A stretch of DNA of 64,000 nt from Dehalobacter restrictus DSM 9455 (GTDB lineage: Bacteria; Bacillota; Desulfitobacteriia; Desulfitobacteriales; Syntrophobotulaceae), in assembly GCF_000512895.1 (NCBI RefSeq), contig NZ_CP007033.1, forward strand, positions 2,157,001 to 2,221,000, read 5' to 3'. Made by a program: the position numbers and the translations under genes. How positions within the stretch are numbered: the stretch's first letter is position 1; the number at the start of each line of letters is the position of its first letter. Positions 1 to 8,850 of the stretch are shown in pieces. The notes below the pieces were generated by a model, which made no database searches, was not told where the DNA came from, and saw nothing but the letters and a program-made list of their open reading frames with translations.

Positions 1-775
1 CAGCATAATCAATGTACATTGTCACAATTCTATTCAGTCTATCCAACTCATTTTGGTTAAGATAATTCTTTGCTACCTTCACATCACTCTTTAAAATTTT
101 GCCGTGAGGTGACGCTTTCCATGTAGTCAATCCCATGGTTGGATGTTCACTGTCCGCCCGTCCATGGATAATTTCGGCGGCAGTTTTTCCTGTTATGGCA
201 AAGTGCATTTTATTTTGCACAAAGGCATAAAATATTTTCGTTTCCTCGGAATTGGAGTTGTAATCGCTACTGCACTGTTCAAAAACATCAGCAATCTTCT
301 GATAAGCTCTGCGTTCAGAAGCTCTGATTTCCCTGATGCGTTCTAAAAGTTCATCAAAATAATCCTTACCGAATGGCCTGCCGTTTTTGAGCATATCATC
401 ATTTAATACAAATCCTTTGACGATATATTCTTTCAAAGTCTGAGTAGCCCAAATTCTGAATTGCGTAGCTTTTTTGGAGTTGACCCGATAGCCAACAGCG
501 ATAATAGCATCGAGATTATAATAGTTGGTATTATATGTTTTTCCGTCTTCGGCAGTATGTGCAAATTTTGCACATACTGCTTCTTCTTTCAATTCATTTT
601 CGGTAAATATATTCTTCAAATGTTTGGTGATTACCGTTCTATCCACGTCAAAAAGCTCACCCAGGGCTTTTTGGGTCAGCCAAAAACTTTCCTCTGCATA
701 ATAGACATTGACTCTTATCTTTCCTTCGTCAGTCTGGTAAAGAATGATCTTACTTTGTTTTGATATGTCGCCCAC
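1..775 (-). CDS. RhuM family protein (3' part beyond window)
   Basis: An open frame of about 258 codons runs off the left edge. It starts at a GTG at 775, preceded by AGGAGGG nine bases upstream; no in-frame ATG exists nearby. The N-terminus reads as a helix-turn-helix-like stretch (residues about 28-55, including FWLTQKALGELFDVDRT), followed by AHTAEDGKTYNTNYYNLDAI and GYRVNSKKATQFRIWATQTL, both typical of the RhuM (virulence protein RhuM) family. That family was named from Salmonella SPI-3, is common on mobile elements and near restriction systems, and has no firmly known biochemical role. The frame is intact as far as it can be read; the missing C-terminus prevents judging completeness. 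Confidence 0.8.
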   Translation of the reverse strand, partial: MGDISKQSKIILYQTDEGKIRVNVYYAEESFWLTQKALGELFDVDRTVITKHLKNIFTENELKEEAVCAKFAHTAEDGKTYNTNYYNLDAIIAVGYRVNSKKATQFRIWATQTLKEYIVKGFVLNDDMLKNGRPFGKDYFDELLERIREIRASERRAYQKIADVFEQCSSDYNSNSEETKIFYAFVQNKMHFAITGKTAAEIIHGRADSEHPTMGLTTWKASPHGKILKSDVKVAKNYLNQNELDRLNRIVTMYIDYA

Positions 776-821
776 GTGACATATCCCTCCTTTTTATACC
801 AACCATAACTTTTCATAGACA

Positions 822-850
822 ATTATACCAAACATATGTTCTGTATGCAA
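822..850 (-). promoter_or_regulatory. Putative promoter of the RhuM gene
   Basis: On the minus strand a perfect -10 box TATAAT (822-827) follows a weak -35 TTGCAT (845-850) at 17-base spacing, about 45 bases upstream of the GTG start. The -10 is strong and the -35 is poor, so activity is inferred only. Confidence 0.5.
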
Positions 851-901
851 TGTAAAAATGCAGGCATATTTTTTCCATTTTGTAATCACACCCGTTAATA
901 T

Positions 902-3808
902 CTATAGCATTTCTTCAATCGTACCCACCAGTTCATTCGCTATATTAACGCTGTCCAGCCTCATTATGCTTTCCTCCGAACTGCCGAAGCTCAAAAGGTT
1001 AATACTTCCGTACCATACAATCTTCTGATCGATTACCGCAAACTTCTGATGTATATTTGATTTAAAAATAAGGTTTGCTCCTGTTAATCGTACGGCATTA
1101 ATCATATCTGAAAATGCCAACCTGTCCTTTTCCTTATAATCGCCCTCCGGTCTGGTGATTATGGTCAGCTTGGCCCCATTGTTAATTCCGGAAGACAGGA
1201 TATTCAACATCTGATTCAGACGTTTTTTTGTCATATAAGGGCTGACAATAACAATGTCTGATTTTGCAGAAGAAATATCATTACTGAATACCGTCATAAA
1301 ACTATGGTTATCAAAAATAGCATTCGTAGCTTCAAACGGCTTACTGTCGCTTTTGGCCGAATATCCTATGGAAGAGTATCCTTTAAGTCTCTTATGGTAC
1401 ATCCTTTCAAGCACACCGACATGAACGTCCACATAATCATAAACTTGGACTTCACTCTTGTTTTGATATAAGCGGTGAAGCCGTCCGGCATACTGCTGCA
1501 CTGTTCCTTTCCAAGCAACCGGCATTGCCAGAAAAAGTGTATCCAACCTTGGTTCATCAAAGCCTTCGCCGACAAACCGACCGGTGGCCACAATAACAAT
1601 ACTCTCATCCGTCGGAATGCTTGAAAGCTTTTCATGCTTGATTCTTCTTTCTTTAGCAGTCATTCCTCCGGTTAATTCAATAACGTTTGGCATTACTCTT
1701 GACAATTCCCTGGCGATTGCCTCGACATGAGCCGTTCTTTCTGTCAAGACAATAGGATTTCGCCCTTCTTTCACACATTGAGTGACATCATCAACAATTA
1801 ACTGATTCCGTATTTGGCTGGTACTGATTTGAGAATAGATTTCGCCAATAGACCACTCTTTCTCGTCCTGGCTTACCGGTTTTCTGAATGGCGTAAAACG
1901 CGGAATAATATAATGCTCAAATGGTCTTTTTTCAGCTTGTTCTTTAGCATCAACCTTATGCCGCACCGGGCCGCAATGCATAAATATGATGGGATGATGA
2001 CCGTCCTGCCTCACCGGGGTTGCTGTCAATCCATAGACATACTTAGCCGGAACGTTTTTAAGAATCTGCTCAAAGCTGAATGCCGGTACATGGTGGCACT
2101 CATCAATAATAACCATGCCATAATCCTGGACAACATCTTTTACGTCGTCGCTTTTCACCAATGACTGCATAATCGCAATATCAATAATCCCACTTAAATT
2201 TTTCTTGCCGCCGCCAAGCTGTCCAATAATACTACGGCTCTTTTTCCTGCCTCGTCTTTTAATGGGATCGATAGGCAGCTCTTCATTAATCGTCAAAAAT
2301 TGGTTCAATCGCTCTTGCCACTGCTCCAATAACTGCTGTGTATGAACAAGTACAAGCGTGTTGACTTTTCTTTCAGCTATTAGTTTTGCCCCTATTACTG
2401 TCTTCCCAAATGCGGTGGTTGCGGCTAAAACCCCATTATCGTGCTGCAGCATTGAGTAAACGGCATCCCCCTGTTCATCACGAAGATGTCCCTTGAATTG
2501 AACCTTGATAAATTTACCGGAAACGGTTTCGTCCGTCCACTTAATTTCAGAATTCATCGGTTCAAACAGATTTATTAAATCAATCGCACATCCTCTTGGA
2601 AGGCAAAGATAATCCGGCGTTTCATCAGACAAAGAAATTATTCTGGGCTTATTAAATGTCGGCAATCTCATAGCCTGCGCCTTATAAAAGTCAGGGTTAC
2701 GGAAGGCCGCCAGGCGTTTCATCATATTTAGGGCTTTATTAGAGAATCCATCTTTGCGAACATATAGCATGTCGGCTTTTGTAATGTTAATAGTATCCGG
2801 AATATCGTTTTTACATAACCGTTTGTCTATCCGCGTCTTTTCCCATGGCTTCGTTTCTTCGTCTTCAATTTGCCTTAAATCTCCCAATTCATTACCGGTG
2901 CCAAGCTGGGAAATGTACCCGTTTATTTCCTCTTCGCTTAACTTCCGAACAGAGCTTAAGAAATGCCACTGATCACTATAGGGTTGAAACTTCTCATCAA
3001 TAAATACGCTGTTATCACTTTTTCGTGCGTTGACTTGCAGAGGCAATACGATCAGATTCCCAAATCCGCCTTTGGGGAGTGTGTCCTGATTGGGAAACAA
3101 CCGGTCATATGAACTAAATTTAATCTCATGCCTTTTTGACATGGCATGGGTTAGAAGCAGTGTGCCAAATTTTCTGGCCGTTGCCGCACTGATTTGATCC
3201 TTGAAAAAGAACCACGCATGGCCACCGTTCCCGGATTGCGACCGTTCAACGACAAAGGGAATACTTTTTTCGGTACAAGTATTTCTTAATGCATTTATAT
3301 CTTTCTGCCAACCATCGTCATCAAAATCCATCGCAAGGAAGCTGCAGGTCTCATCCGGCCGCATAGGATAAACACCGTATACTGCCTTACCTCTTAAATG
3401 ATTATCAATTGCAGAGGAATCAAGAATCGCATATTTTTTATTCTCACAGTCGGAACACTTGATTTTCGGCTTGCCGCAAATCCCTTTAGCCCATTCATTC
3501 AGACAAACTGGAGAATATCCCGATTTACCTTCTTTATTCTGCCATCTTTTAGCATATACATCATCCCTGCCTCTGAACAACGACATGAATAGATTAATCT
3601 TTTCCTGTGGAGAACTATTATTGGTTACTCGTTCAGAGCTATTAAATTGGTCTGAAAGGTCTTTTTCCTCTTCCATTGCATGAACTTCATTGTCGAATAA
3701 GGGCAATACCAACCCAAGCTGAATCTTGAAATCTTCATTTTCAACCTTCAGCCTTTTATTTTCTTCCAACAGCTTTTGGTATTTTCTATAAAGTTCTTCA
3801 TAATCCAT
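902..3808 (-). CDS. TOTE-type primase-helicase-PLD nuclease protein
   Basis: A 968-residue multidomain protein starting at ATG 3808 (weak ribosome site; an upstream TTG at 3862 is less likely). In order: an N-terminal coiled coil (about 1-45); a Cys cluster (GICGKPKIKCSDC, about 110-121); an archaeo-eukaryotic primase-like domain with acidic motif MDFDDDG (about 160-166), GNGGHAWFFF (about 193-202) and FGNLIVLPLQ (about 249-258); a superfamily II helicase with AFGKT (about 466), IIDECHHV (about 567), GLTATPVRQDG (about 593) and QQYAGRLHR (about 771); and a C-terminal phospholipase-D-like nuclease with HQKFAVID (about 920) and GSIN (about 934). This primase-helicase architecture is the one named TOTE conflict system; the defence role is inferred. 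It lies next to a serine recombinase, on a mobile element. Confidence 0.8.
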   Translation of the reverse strand: MDYEELYRKYQKLLEENKRLKVENEDFKIQLGLVLPLFDNEVHAMEEEKDLSDQFNSSERVTNNSSPQEKINLFMSLFRGRDDVYAKRWQNKEGKSGYSPVCLNEWAKGICGKPKIKCSDCENKKYAILDSSAIDNHLRGKAVYGVYPMRPDETCSFLAMDFDDDGWQKDINALRNTCTEKSIPFVVERSQSGNGGHAWFFFKDQISAATARKFGTLLLTHAMSKRHEIKFSSYDRLFPNQDTLPKGGFGNLIVLPLQVNARKSDNSVFIDEKFQPYSDQWHFLSSVRKLSEEEINGYISQLGTGNELGDLRQIEDEETKPWEKTRIDKRLCKNDIPDTINITKADMLYVRKDGFSNKALNMMKRLAAFRNPDFYKAQAMRLPTFNKPRIISLSDETPDYLCLPRGCAIDLINLFEPMNSEIKWTDETVSGKFIKVQFKGHLRDEQGDAVYSMLQHDNGVLAATTAFGKTVIGAKLIAERKVNTLVLVHTQQLLEQWQERLNQFLTINEELPIDPIKRRGRKKSRSIIGQLGGGKKNLSGIIDIAIMQSLVKSDDVKDVVQDYGMVIIDECHHVPAFSFEQILKNVPAKYVYGLTATPVRQDGHHPIIFMHCGPVRHKVDAKEQAEKRPFEHYIIPRFTPFRKPVSQDEKEWSIGEIYSQISTSQIRNQLIVDDVTQCVKEGRNPIVLTERTAHVEAIARELSRVMPNVIELTGGMTAKERRIKHEKLSSIPTDESIVIVATGRFVGEGFDEPRLDTLFLAMPVAWKGTVQQYAGRLHRLYQNKSEVQVYDYVDVHVGVLERMYHKRLKGYSSIGYSAKSDSKPFEATNAIFDNHSFMTVFSNDISSAKSDIVIVSPYMTKKRLNQMLNILSSGINNGAKLTIITRPEGDYKEKDRLAFSDMINAVRLTGANLIFKSNIHQKFAVIDQKIVWYGSINLLSFGSSEESIMRLDSVNIANELVGTIEEML

Positions 3809-3903
3809 TGTTTTACGGTATCCTATCGTTAGTATCCTTATATAAATTGGTAAAATATACAAATATTATTTTATTAGTTTGGATGTAACAATGCAAGGAT
3901 ATA

Positions 3904-5151
3904 TCAAAAACAGATTTTAGTCTGCTCCCCATTTTTATAGCTAATCATAGTATACAAATTATAAATCTGAATTCTAGCAACTTTATTCCTGATTATACCT
4001 TCATCATAACCCCCATTCTCACAAACAGCTTCTGCCAGAACATCCTGTATCCATCCTTCATCCATGGTGGGGGAATGAGGGCAAGCATCTTTGCCTTTTT
4101 CAATCCTTGTCGCACAGCGCCAGACTACCTTGCCCCGCTCAGTTCTCCGACGATAAGATGCTCCGCAATCTCCGCACACGAGCAAATTTCCCAGAAAGTA
4201 TTTGCCATTATATTTACTTCCGCTGATTTCTACTGTGCCATCCTCGCTGGTAACAAGCCGCGCACGTTTCGCCATTTCTTCCTGAACCTTGTCATAAATT
4301 TCGGCAGAAACTATGGCGGCATGGCTATCCTTTACATAATACTTGTTCCGCTGTCCGATATTTTTGCTTTTCTTTCCGGTCATAAAATCCTCAGTAAAGG
4401 TCTTTTGAAACATTGTATCGCCCTTATATTTCTCGTTGGTTAACATCCTCTGGATCGTTTTTGTATCCCAAATTTCCTTGCCCGTTACAGTCTTAATTCC
4501 TTGGGCCTCCAGATAATCCTTAATTTGTCCTAACGTCAGGCCTTGTAAATATAAGTCAAATATCTTTCTTACCACCTCTGCCTGTTCCGGCACAATGACT
4601 ATCTCACCGTCAACGCAAGTGTAGCCCATGAAATTCTTATACTTCGTCAATATCTCGCCCTTTTCAAACTTGCGCTGAATTCCCCATTTGATGTTCTCGC
4701 TGATATTTCGGCTTTCGTCCTGTGCCAGCATACCCCTAAGCGTAATTTCGAATTCTTTATCCGCTTCAATTGAATCCAGCTTCTCATTTTCAAAATGCAT
4801 ATTGATCCCTCGCTCTCTTAAAAATCTTGTAATCTTCAATATCTCCAGCGTATCTCTTGATACCCTGCTGATTGACTTTGTGATGATGTAATCAATTTTG
4901 CCTTTAGCCGCTTTTTTGAGCAGCTTGTCCAGACTTTTTCTGCCGCTTCGGCGAAGCCCGCTTTCAATATCATAATAAACACCGACAAAAATCCAGTTGG
5001 GATGGCTTTTTATCATCTTCGTGTATGCACTTATTTGAATCTCGAGACTGCGCAGTTGCTCCGACCCGGAGGTACTGACCCTGCAGTAAGCGGCAACCTT
5101 GAGCTTTTTATTCTCTTTGGGTTTAGCAGGTATAATCCTTACATTTTTCAT
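3904..5151 (-). CDS. Site-specific serine recombinase
   Basis: 415 residues, ATG at 5151 with GAAGGA just upstream. The N-terminal resolvase domain begins AAYCRVST with the catalytic serine at about residue 26, and carries the family motifs YYDIESGLRRSGR and ITKSISRVSRDTLE. A recombinase domain follows (GYTCVDGEIVIVPEQAEVVRKIF). A Cys-rich zinc ribbon (LLVCGDCGASYRRR ... WRCATR ... ACPHS) lies at about 322-360. It is shorter than many large serine recombinases, but all three expected domains are visible. It probably integrates and excises the element at 1-5275; its start faces rlmD, so the attachment site is expected just beyond it. The final 25 residues look ordinary, with no sign of truncation. 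Confidence 0.9.
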   Translation of the reverse strand: MKNVRIIPAKPKENKKLKVAAYCRVSTSGSEQLRSLEIQISAYTKMIKSHPNWIFVGVYYDIESGLRRSGRKSLDKLLKKAAKGKIDYIITKSISRVSRDTLEILKITRFLRERGINMHFENEKLDSIEADKEFEITLRGMLAQDESRNISENIKWGIQRKFEKGEILTKYKNFMGYTCVDGEIVIVPEQAEVVRKIFDLYLQGLTLGQIKDYLEAQGIKTVTGKEIWDTKTIQRMLTNEKYKGDTMFQKTFTEDFMTGKKSKNIGQRNKYYVKDSHAAIVSAEIYDKVQEEMAKRARLVTSEDGTVEISGSKYNGKYFLGNLLVCGDCGASYRRRTERGKVVWRCATRIEKGKDACPHSPTMDEGWIQDVLAEAVCENGGYDEGIIRNKVARIQIYNLYTMISYKNGEQTKICF

Positions 5152-5275
5152 TGTCCTTCACATCTATATAAAATGAGACACCCATTAATATTCTACCAAA
5201 AAGAAAAGACGCAGCGAGGAAATTCACTCACGTCAAAGCATATCTCTTACGACAATCCCGCTAAGCCTTGCAGCG

Positions 5276-6625
5276 TCAGCGTTCCACACGTTGCAACAGG
5301 ATTACGGCTTCCGTATGTTGTGTCCACGGGAACATATCCACTGGTTGTACACGCTTGATTCGATAAGTATTCCGGCAAAGCACCTTTAAATCCCTGGCCA
5401 GGGTGGCAGGATTGCAGGACACATAGATGATTCTTTCCGGCCCGATATCAAGCAGGCCTTCAAGAACTTCCGGCTCCATTCCGGCCCGGGGCGGGTCGCA
5501 TACTATGAGGTCCGGGGTTTCGGAAAGTGCGGCCAGTTTCTCCTCGACTTTTCCTTCCACAAAACGGACATTGATGATGTTATTGTCCTCGGCATTTTCT
5601 TGTGCGTCGGCGATCGCATACGGATTTTCCTCGATGCCCAATACCCTTTTGGCTCTCTGGGCCAGCATCAGGGTCATCGTACCGATACCGCAGTAGAGGT
5701 CCCAAACCTCATCTTCTCCCGTGAGTCCGGCCCAATCCAGTACCAGTCCATACAGCACCGCCGTTTGTGCCGGATTGACCTGAAGGAAAGAACGTGGGGA
5801 GACTTTGAAGCGCAGATCGTTTAAATGTTCATTTAGATACTGGGCCCCGCTCCCCTCAAACACGTTATTCCCCCGGGGAATCGTAATCGAACAGCTTTGA
5901 GGAGAAAACTCAGCTTGTTCTTTCAATTTACTGATCAATTGATCCAGTTCTTTCGTGTTTTCCGTATTGCCGTCAAAGACCAGCAATCCCTTGCCGCGGT
6001 TGCTTTCCCGGAACGTAGCCGTCTTGATTCCCTCGCAGCATTCTCCGATCACCTGCTGCATTTTTTTTATTCTGTGATTGGTTTCCTGCCTCAGCAGCAG
6101 ACAATCGTCAAAAACTGTTACATCCTTAGACTTTTCACGATAATAGCCAAACCGGCCTTTCAGGTCACGGTGCAAAACTGCTTTGTTACGGTAGCGCCAG
6201 GGATCGTCCATGCCTAGAACTGGTTCGACCCGAATATCGGTGAATCCGCCGATTCTCCGCAGGGCATCTTCAACCCACCTTTGCTTCCAAGCGAGCGTAG
6301 TCTGATACTCAACATGCTGAAGATTACAGCCGCCGCAGACCGGATAAACTGTACAGGGCGGCTCTACTCTTTCTTCAGACATTTGTTCAATTTCAACAAT
6401 CTGTGCTCTCCGGTAAGATTTCTTCTGTTCCGTCAGCTGTATTTTGCCTTTTTCTCCCGGAAGCATCCTCGGGACGAAGGTGGTGATTCCGTCGGTATAG
6501 CCGACACCGGATCCATCGGAAGCCAAACGGACGATTTCTATATCCAGGTTTTTCGCGCCGATGCGCTCTTCTCTGGCGACGGTATGATCATAAGTACCTT
6601 CATGTCGATCATTTTTATTAACCAT
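5276..6625 (-). CDS. rlmD: 23S rRNA (uracil-C5)-methyltransferase, RlmD/RumA type
   Basis: Methylates C5 of a uracil in 23S rRNA using S-adenosylmethionine. Start chosen at ATG 6625, with AGAAGG six to eight bases upstream (449 residues); a longer frame to 6664 lacks such support. An N-terminal TRAM domain (about 22-80) precedes a Cys motif CX5CX2C at residues 91-100 (CTVYPVCGGC), the iron-sulfur ligands of the RumA family. The C-terminal half is a Rossmann methyltransferase with VWDLYCGIGTMTL, VCDPPRAG and the catalytic-cysteine motif YVSCNP. Gram-positive members may modify two positions (RlmCD), so exact specificity is uncertain. A mobile element sits directly downstream of its 3' end. Confidence 0.9.
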   Translation of the reverse strand: MVNKNDRHEGTYDHTVAREERIGAKNLDIEIVRLASDGSGVGYTDGITTFVPRMLPGEKGKIQLTEQKKSYRRAQIVEIEQMSEERVEPPCTVYPVCGGCNLQHVEYQTTLAWKQRWVEDALRRIGGFTDIRVEPVLGMDDPWRYRNKAVLHRDLKGRFGYYREKSKDVTVFDDCLLLRQETNHRIKKMQQVIGECCEGIKTATFRESNRGKGLLVFDGNTENTKELDQLISKLKEQAEFSPQSCSITIPRGNNVFEGSGAQYLNEHLNDLRFKVSPRSFLQVNPAQTAVLYGLVLDWAGLTGEDEVWDLYCGIGTMTLMLAQRAKRVLGIEENPYAIADAQENAEDNNIINVRFVEGKVEEKLAALSETPDLIVCDPPRAGMEPEVLEGLLDIGPERIIYVSCNPATLARDLKVLCRNTYRIKRVQPVDMFPWTQHTEAVILLQRVER

Positions 6626-6800
6626 GGGTCCTTCTTCCCTCTGTTCGCAGTCTCGTCTGAACATGCTCTTATTTCAAACTCTGACTGATTTTAGCCTCAT
6701 TCAGATTGTCTTGCCGCTATCTTGTCTTTATCCCGCTTGCAGAAATATGTTCTATCCGTGTCCTGTAGCACCGGGTCTTTGCTCTGAAGTAGGATACGCT

Positions 6801-7487
6801 CTATCCTCGCTGCCACCACATCAGGATGACCATTAATATATTCCAGACCCCGTGCGCAATGACTGAAGTCCAGAGGTTCTTGCTTCTTTCGTATAGAAAA
6901 GTCAGCACCAGGCCCCCGATCACCAGTGGCACGAACCTTATTAGATCGAAATGCATCAGTCCGAAAAACAGTCCTGCAAAAAGAATGCCCTTCGCTTTGC
7001 CGTACCCCTGGCGCAGCGGAGGATAGATCAGTCCCCTGAAAATCATTTCCTCTTTAAGCGGTACGATAAAACCGCCTAGCAGAACCAGCGGCATCAGCTG
7101 CCAGATAGAATCAACGCCCTCAACGACCAGCGCAAAACTCTGAGGTTCAGGCTGCCCGAAATATTCCACGAGGACATTTCCCAGAAGACCGACAGCAAAG
7201 AACAGCACAATACCGCCGCCCAGTCCGGCCAGAAGGCATTTCCAGTTAAAATTGGTCAGCCCCAAATCAGCGAACGATCCGTGCAAGATCTTGAAGAATA
7301 AAAAAAGGGCAACAAAAAAGAGTAGACCCTCGCCAAAACCGATGACAAGATAACTGATATACCCTTTCAGATAGCCAAGGTTCTCAAGAGGCTTTAGCCA
7401 GCCTAAAACAAATTCCAGAACATAGACAATAAGAATCAGGTAAAGAGCCTGCCAGAAGTTCCATCTGGGGTTTTCCAAAGCGTTCAT
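6801..7487 (-). CDS. CPBP family intramembrane metalloprotease
   Basis: 228 residues, ATG at 7487. A polytopic membrane protein with about six to seven hydrophobic segments. It shows the CPBP (Abi/CAAX protease) signature motifs in order: KEEMIFRGLIYPPLR (EExxxR, about 145-159), FGLMHFDLIRF (FxxxH, about 176) and IAHGVWNIL (HxxxN, about 212). These residues form the glutamate and histidine active site of the family. Substrate is unknown; family roles range from peptide processing to bacteriocin immunity. It follows nifV on the same strand with about 80 bases between them, so co-transcription is possible but not shown. Confidence 0.85.
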   Translation of the reverse strand: MNALENPRWNFWQALYLILIVYVLEFVLGWLKPLENLGYLKGYISYLVIGFGEGLLFFVALFLFFKILHGSFADLGLTNFNWKCLLAGLGGGIVLFFAVGLLGNVLVEYFGQPEPQSFALVVEGVDSIWQLMPLVLLGGFIVPLKEEMIFRGLIYPPLRQGYGKAKGILFAGLFFGLMHFDLIRFVPLVIGGLVLTFLYERSKNLWTSVIAHGVWNILMVILMWWQRG

Positions 7488-7569
7488 TTATACCTATCTC
7501 CAGTTATTGTTATTTTTAACCATGGGTGTTCAGTCTCGGCATATTTCCATCTGAAAGTAATTCTGCCTC

Positions 7570-8709
7570 TTATTCATCTCCATAAAGGTCTTTGTAAATA
7601 TAAATCAGTTCCTTATCGAAAAGTGAGCGTTTCATATCGACTGCAAGGGATCTTACATGCTTCAGGACCTTATCGGCTTGCTCAGAGGTAAGCTCTCTGC
7701 CATATTCCCTGAATTTCGCTTTAATCGAGGCTGTACCTGAATGCTTGCCGATCACAATCTGCCTTTCCAGCCCGACTTCTTCAGGACGGAATACCTCATA
7801 GGTTTTCGGATTCTTCAATGCGCCGTCGGCATGAATACCGGATTCATGCGCAAACATATTGCTGCCTACAATGGCTTTCCAGGGCGGGAGAACACGTCCT
7901 GAAGCCCTGGAGACGTATTCGGATAATTCCACAAATCGCTCCGTAACAAAGCCAAGGTCTGTTTCTTCCAGGTATTTCAGAGCCATGATGACTTCTTCCA
8001 GCGCTGCATTGCCGGCTCTTTCTCCAAGACCGTTCACGGTTACGCCGATAAATCTGGCTCCGGCCTTCACTCCGGCTAAAGCGTTGGCCGTCGCCATCCC
8101 AAAATCATTATGCGTATGCATTTCTATATCAATATTGGCGCGTTCTCTTAAGGTTTTGATTCTGTCAAAGATCAGAAAAGGATCGAGGATGCCAATCGTA
8201 TCACAGTAGCGGAGGCGGTTTGCACCGGCCTTTTTGGCCTCCGTCGCAAATTCCACGAGATAGTTCATATCTGATCTCGAAGCGTCCTCAGCATTGACGG
8301 AGATATAATCGACATGCTTTTTCGCAAACTCCGTTGCTTTGATCATCATATCAAGAACTGCCCCGGGCGTGGTCTTTAATTTATGTTTGATGTGAATGTC
8401 CGAGGTCGATACGGAAATGGCCACGGCATCACAGCCGCAGGACAGTGATGCTTCAATATCCTTGATCACAGCGCGGTTCCAGCCTATGATGCTGGCTTTC
8501 AGTCCGAGGCCGCAGATACCTTTGATGGCATCAAGTTCTTTGCCGCCCATAATCGGTATTCCCGCTTCTATCTGGTTAACCCCGATCTCGTCAAGCATCC
8601 GGGCAATCCTTAATTTCTCTTGATTGGAAAAGACAACCCCGGCGGTCTGTTCCCCGTCGCGCAGGGTTGTATCCACAATCACCAATCCGGTATCCGGTAC
8701 TTTTCCCAT
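7570..8709 (-). CDS. nifV: Homocitrate synthase (NifV-like)
   Basis: 379 residues from ATG 8709, six bases after GAGGTG; an in-frame GTG at 8718 overlaps that ribosome site. A DRE-TIM metallolyase: VDTTLRDGEQTAGVVFS near the N-terminus, metal-binding MHTHNDFGMATANALAG (about 195-211), NGLGERAGNAALEEV, and the C-terminal FAHESGIHADGALKNP shared by homocitrate and isopropylmalate synthases. Length and lack of the long LeuA regulatory domain favour NifV, which condenses acetyl-CoA with 2-oxoglutarate to homocitrate, the organic ligand of the nitrogenase FeMo cofactor. No nif, lysine or leucine genes are nearby, so its pathway is inferred. A citramalate-type activity cannot be excluded from sequence. 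Confidence 0.8.
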   Translation of the reverse strand: MGKVPDTGLVIVDTTLRDGEQTAGVVFSNQEKLRIARMLDEIGVNQIEAGIPIMGGKELDAIKGICGLGLKASIIGWNRAVIKDIEASLSCGCDAVAISVSTSDIHIKHKLKTTPGAVLDMMIKATEFAKKHVDYISVNAEDASRSDMNYLVEFATEAKKAGANRLRYCDTIGILDPFLIFDRIKTLRERANIDIEMHTHNDFGMATANALAGVKAGARFIGVTVNGLGERAGNAALEEVIMALKYLEETDLGFVTERFVELSEYVSRASGRVLPPWKAIVGSNMFAHESGIHADGALKNPKTYEVFRPEEVGLERQIVIGKHSGTASIKAKFREYGRELTSEQADKVLKHVRSLAVDMKRSLFDKELIYIYKDLYGDE

Positions 8710-8850
8710 TTTATCCACCTCTAAACATGTTCATTTCTTGTATTCATTAAGTATGTCTTATTATTCTGGCACTATATCTTGATCTATTATGCTTTTTTGT
8801 GCTTTTTATTGTACTTTCAGTATGCTTTATTATGAGCTTAATATTGCGTT

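Larger units (their letters stand above)
1..5275. mobile_element. Right-hand end of an integrated element (serine recombinase type)
   Basis: Three minus-strand genes (RhuM family, primase-helicase-nuclease, serine recombinase) lie between the left edge and the 3' end of rlmD. None is a housekeeping gene, and the recombinase is the outermost, as is usual for elements that integrate by serine recombinases. The right boundary should fall in the 124 bases between the recombinase start (5151) and the rlmD stop (5276). I see no repeat there that fixes the exact attachment site. The left boundary is outside the window. The element assignment is inferred from gene content and order. Confidence 0.6.

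Noticed and set aside
540-600. Suspected frameshift in the RhuM gene at GCAAAATTTGCAC
   Set aside because: Careful rereading of the run lengths shows the frame continues unbroken.
143-763. Plus-strand reading frames of 67 and 100 codons
   Set aside because: They lie antisense to the intact RhuM-family frame on the minus strand and have no ribosome sites.
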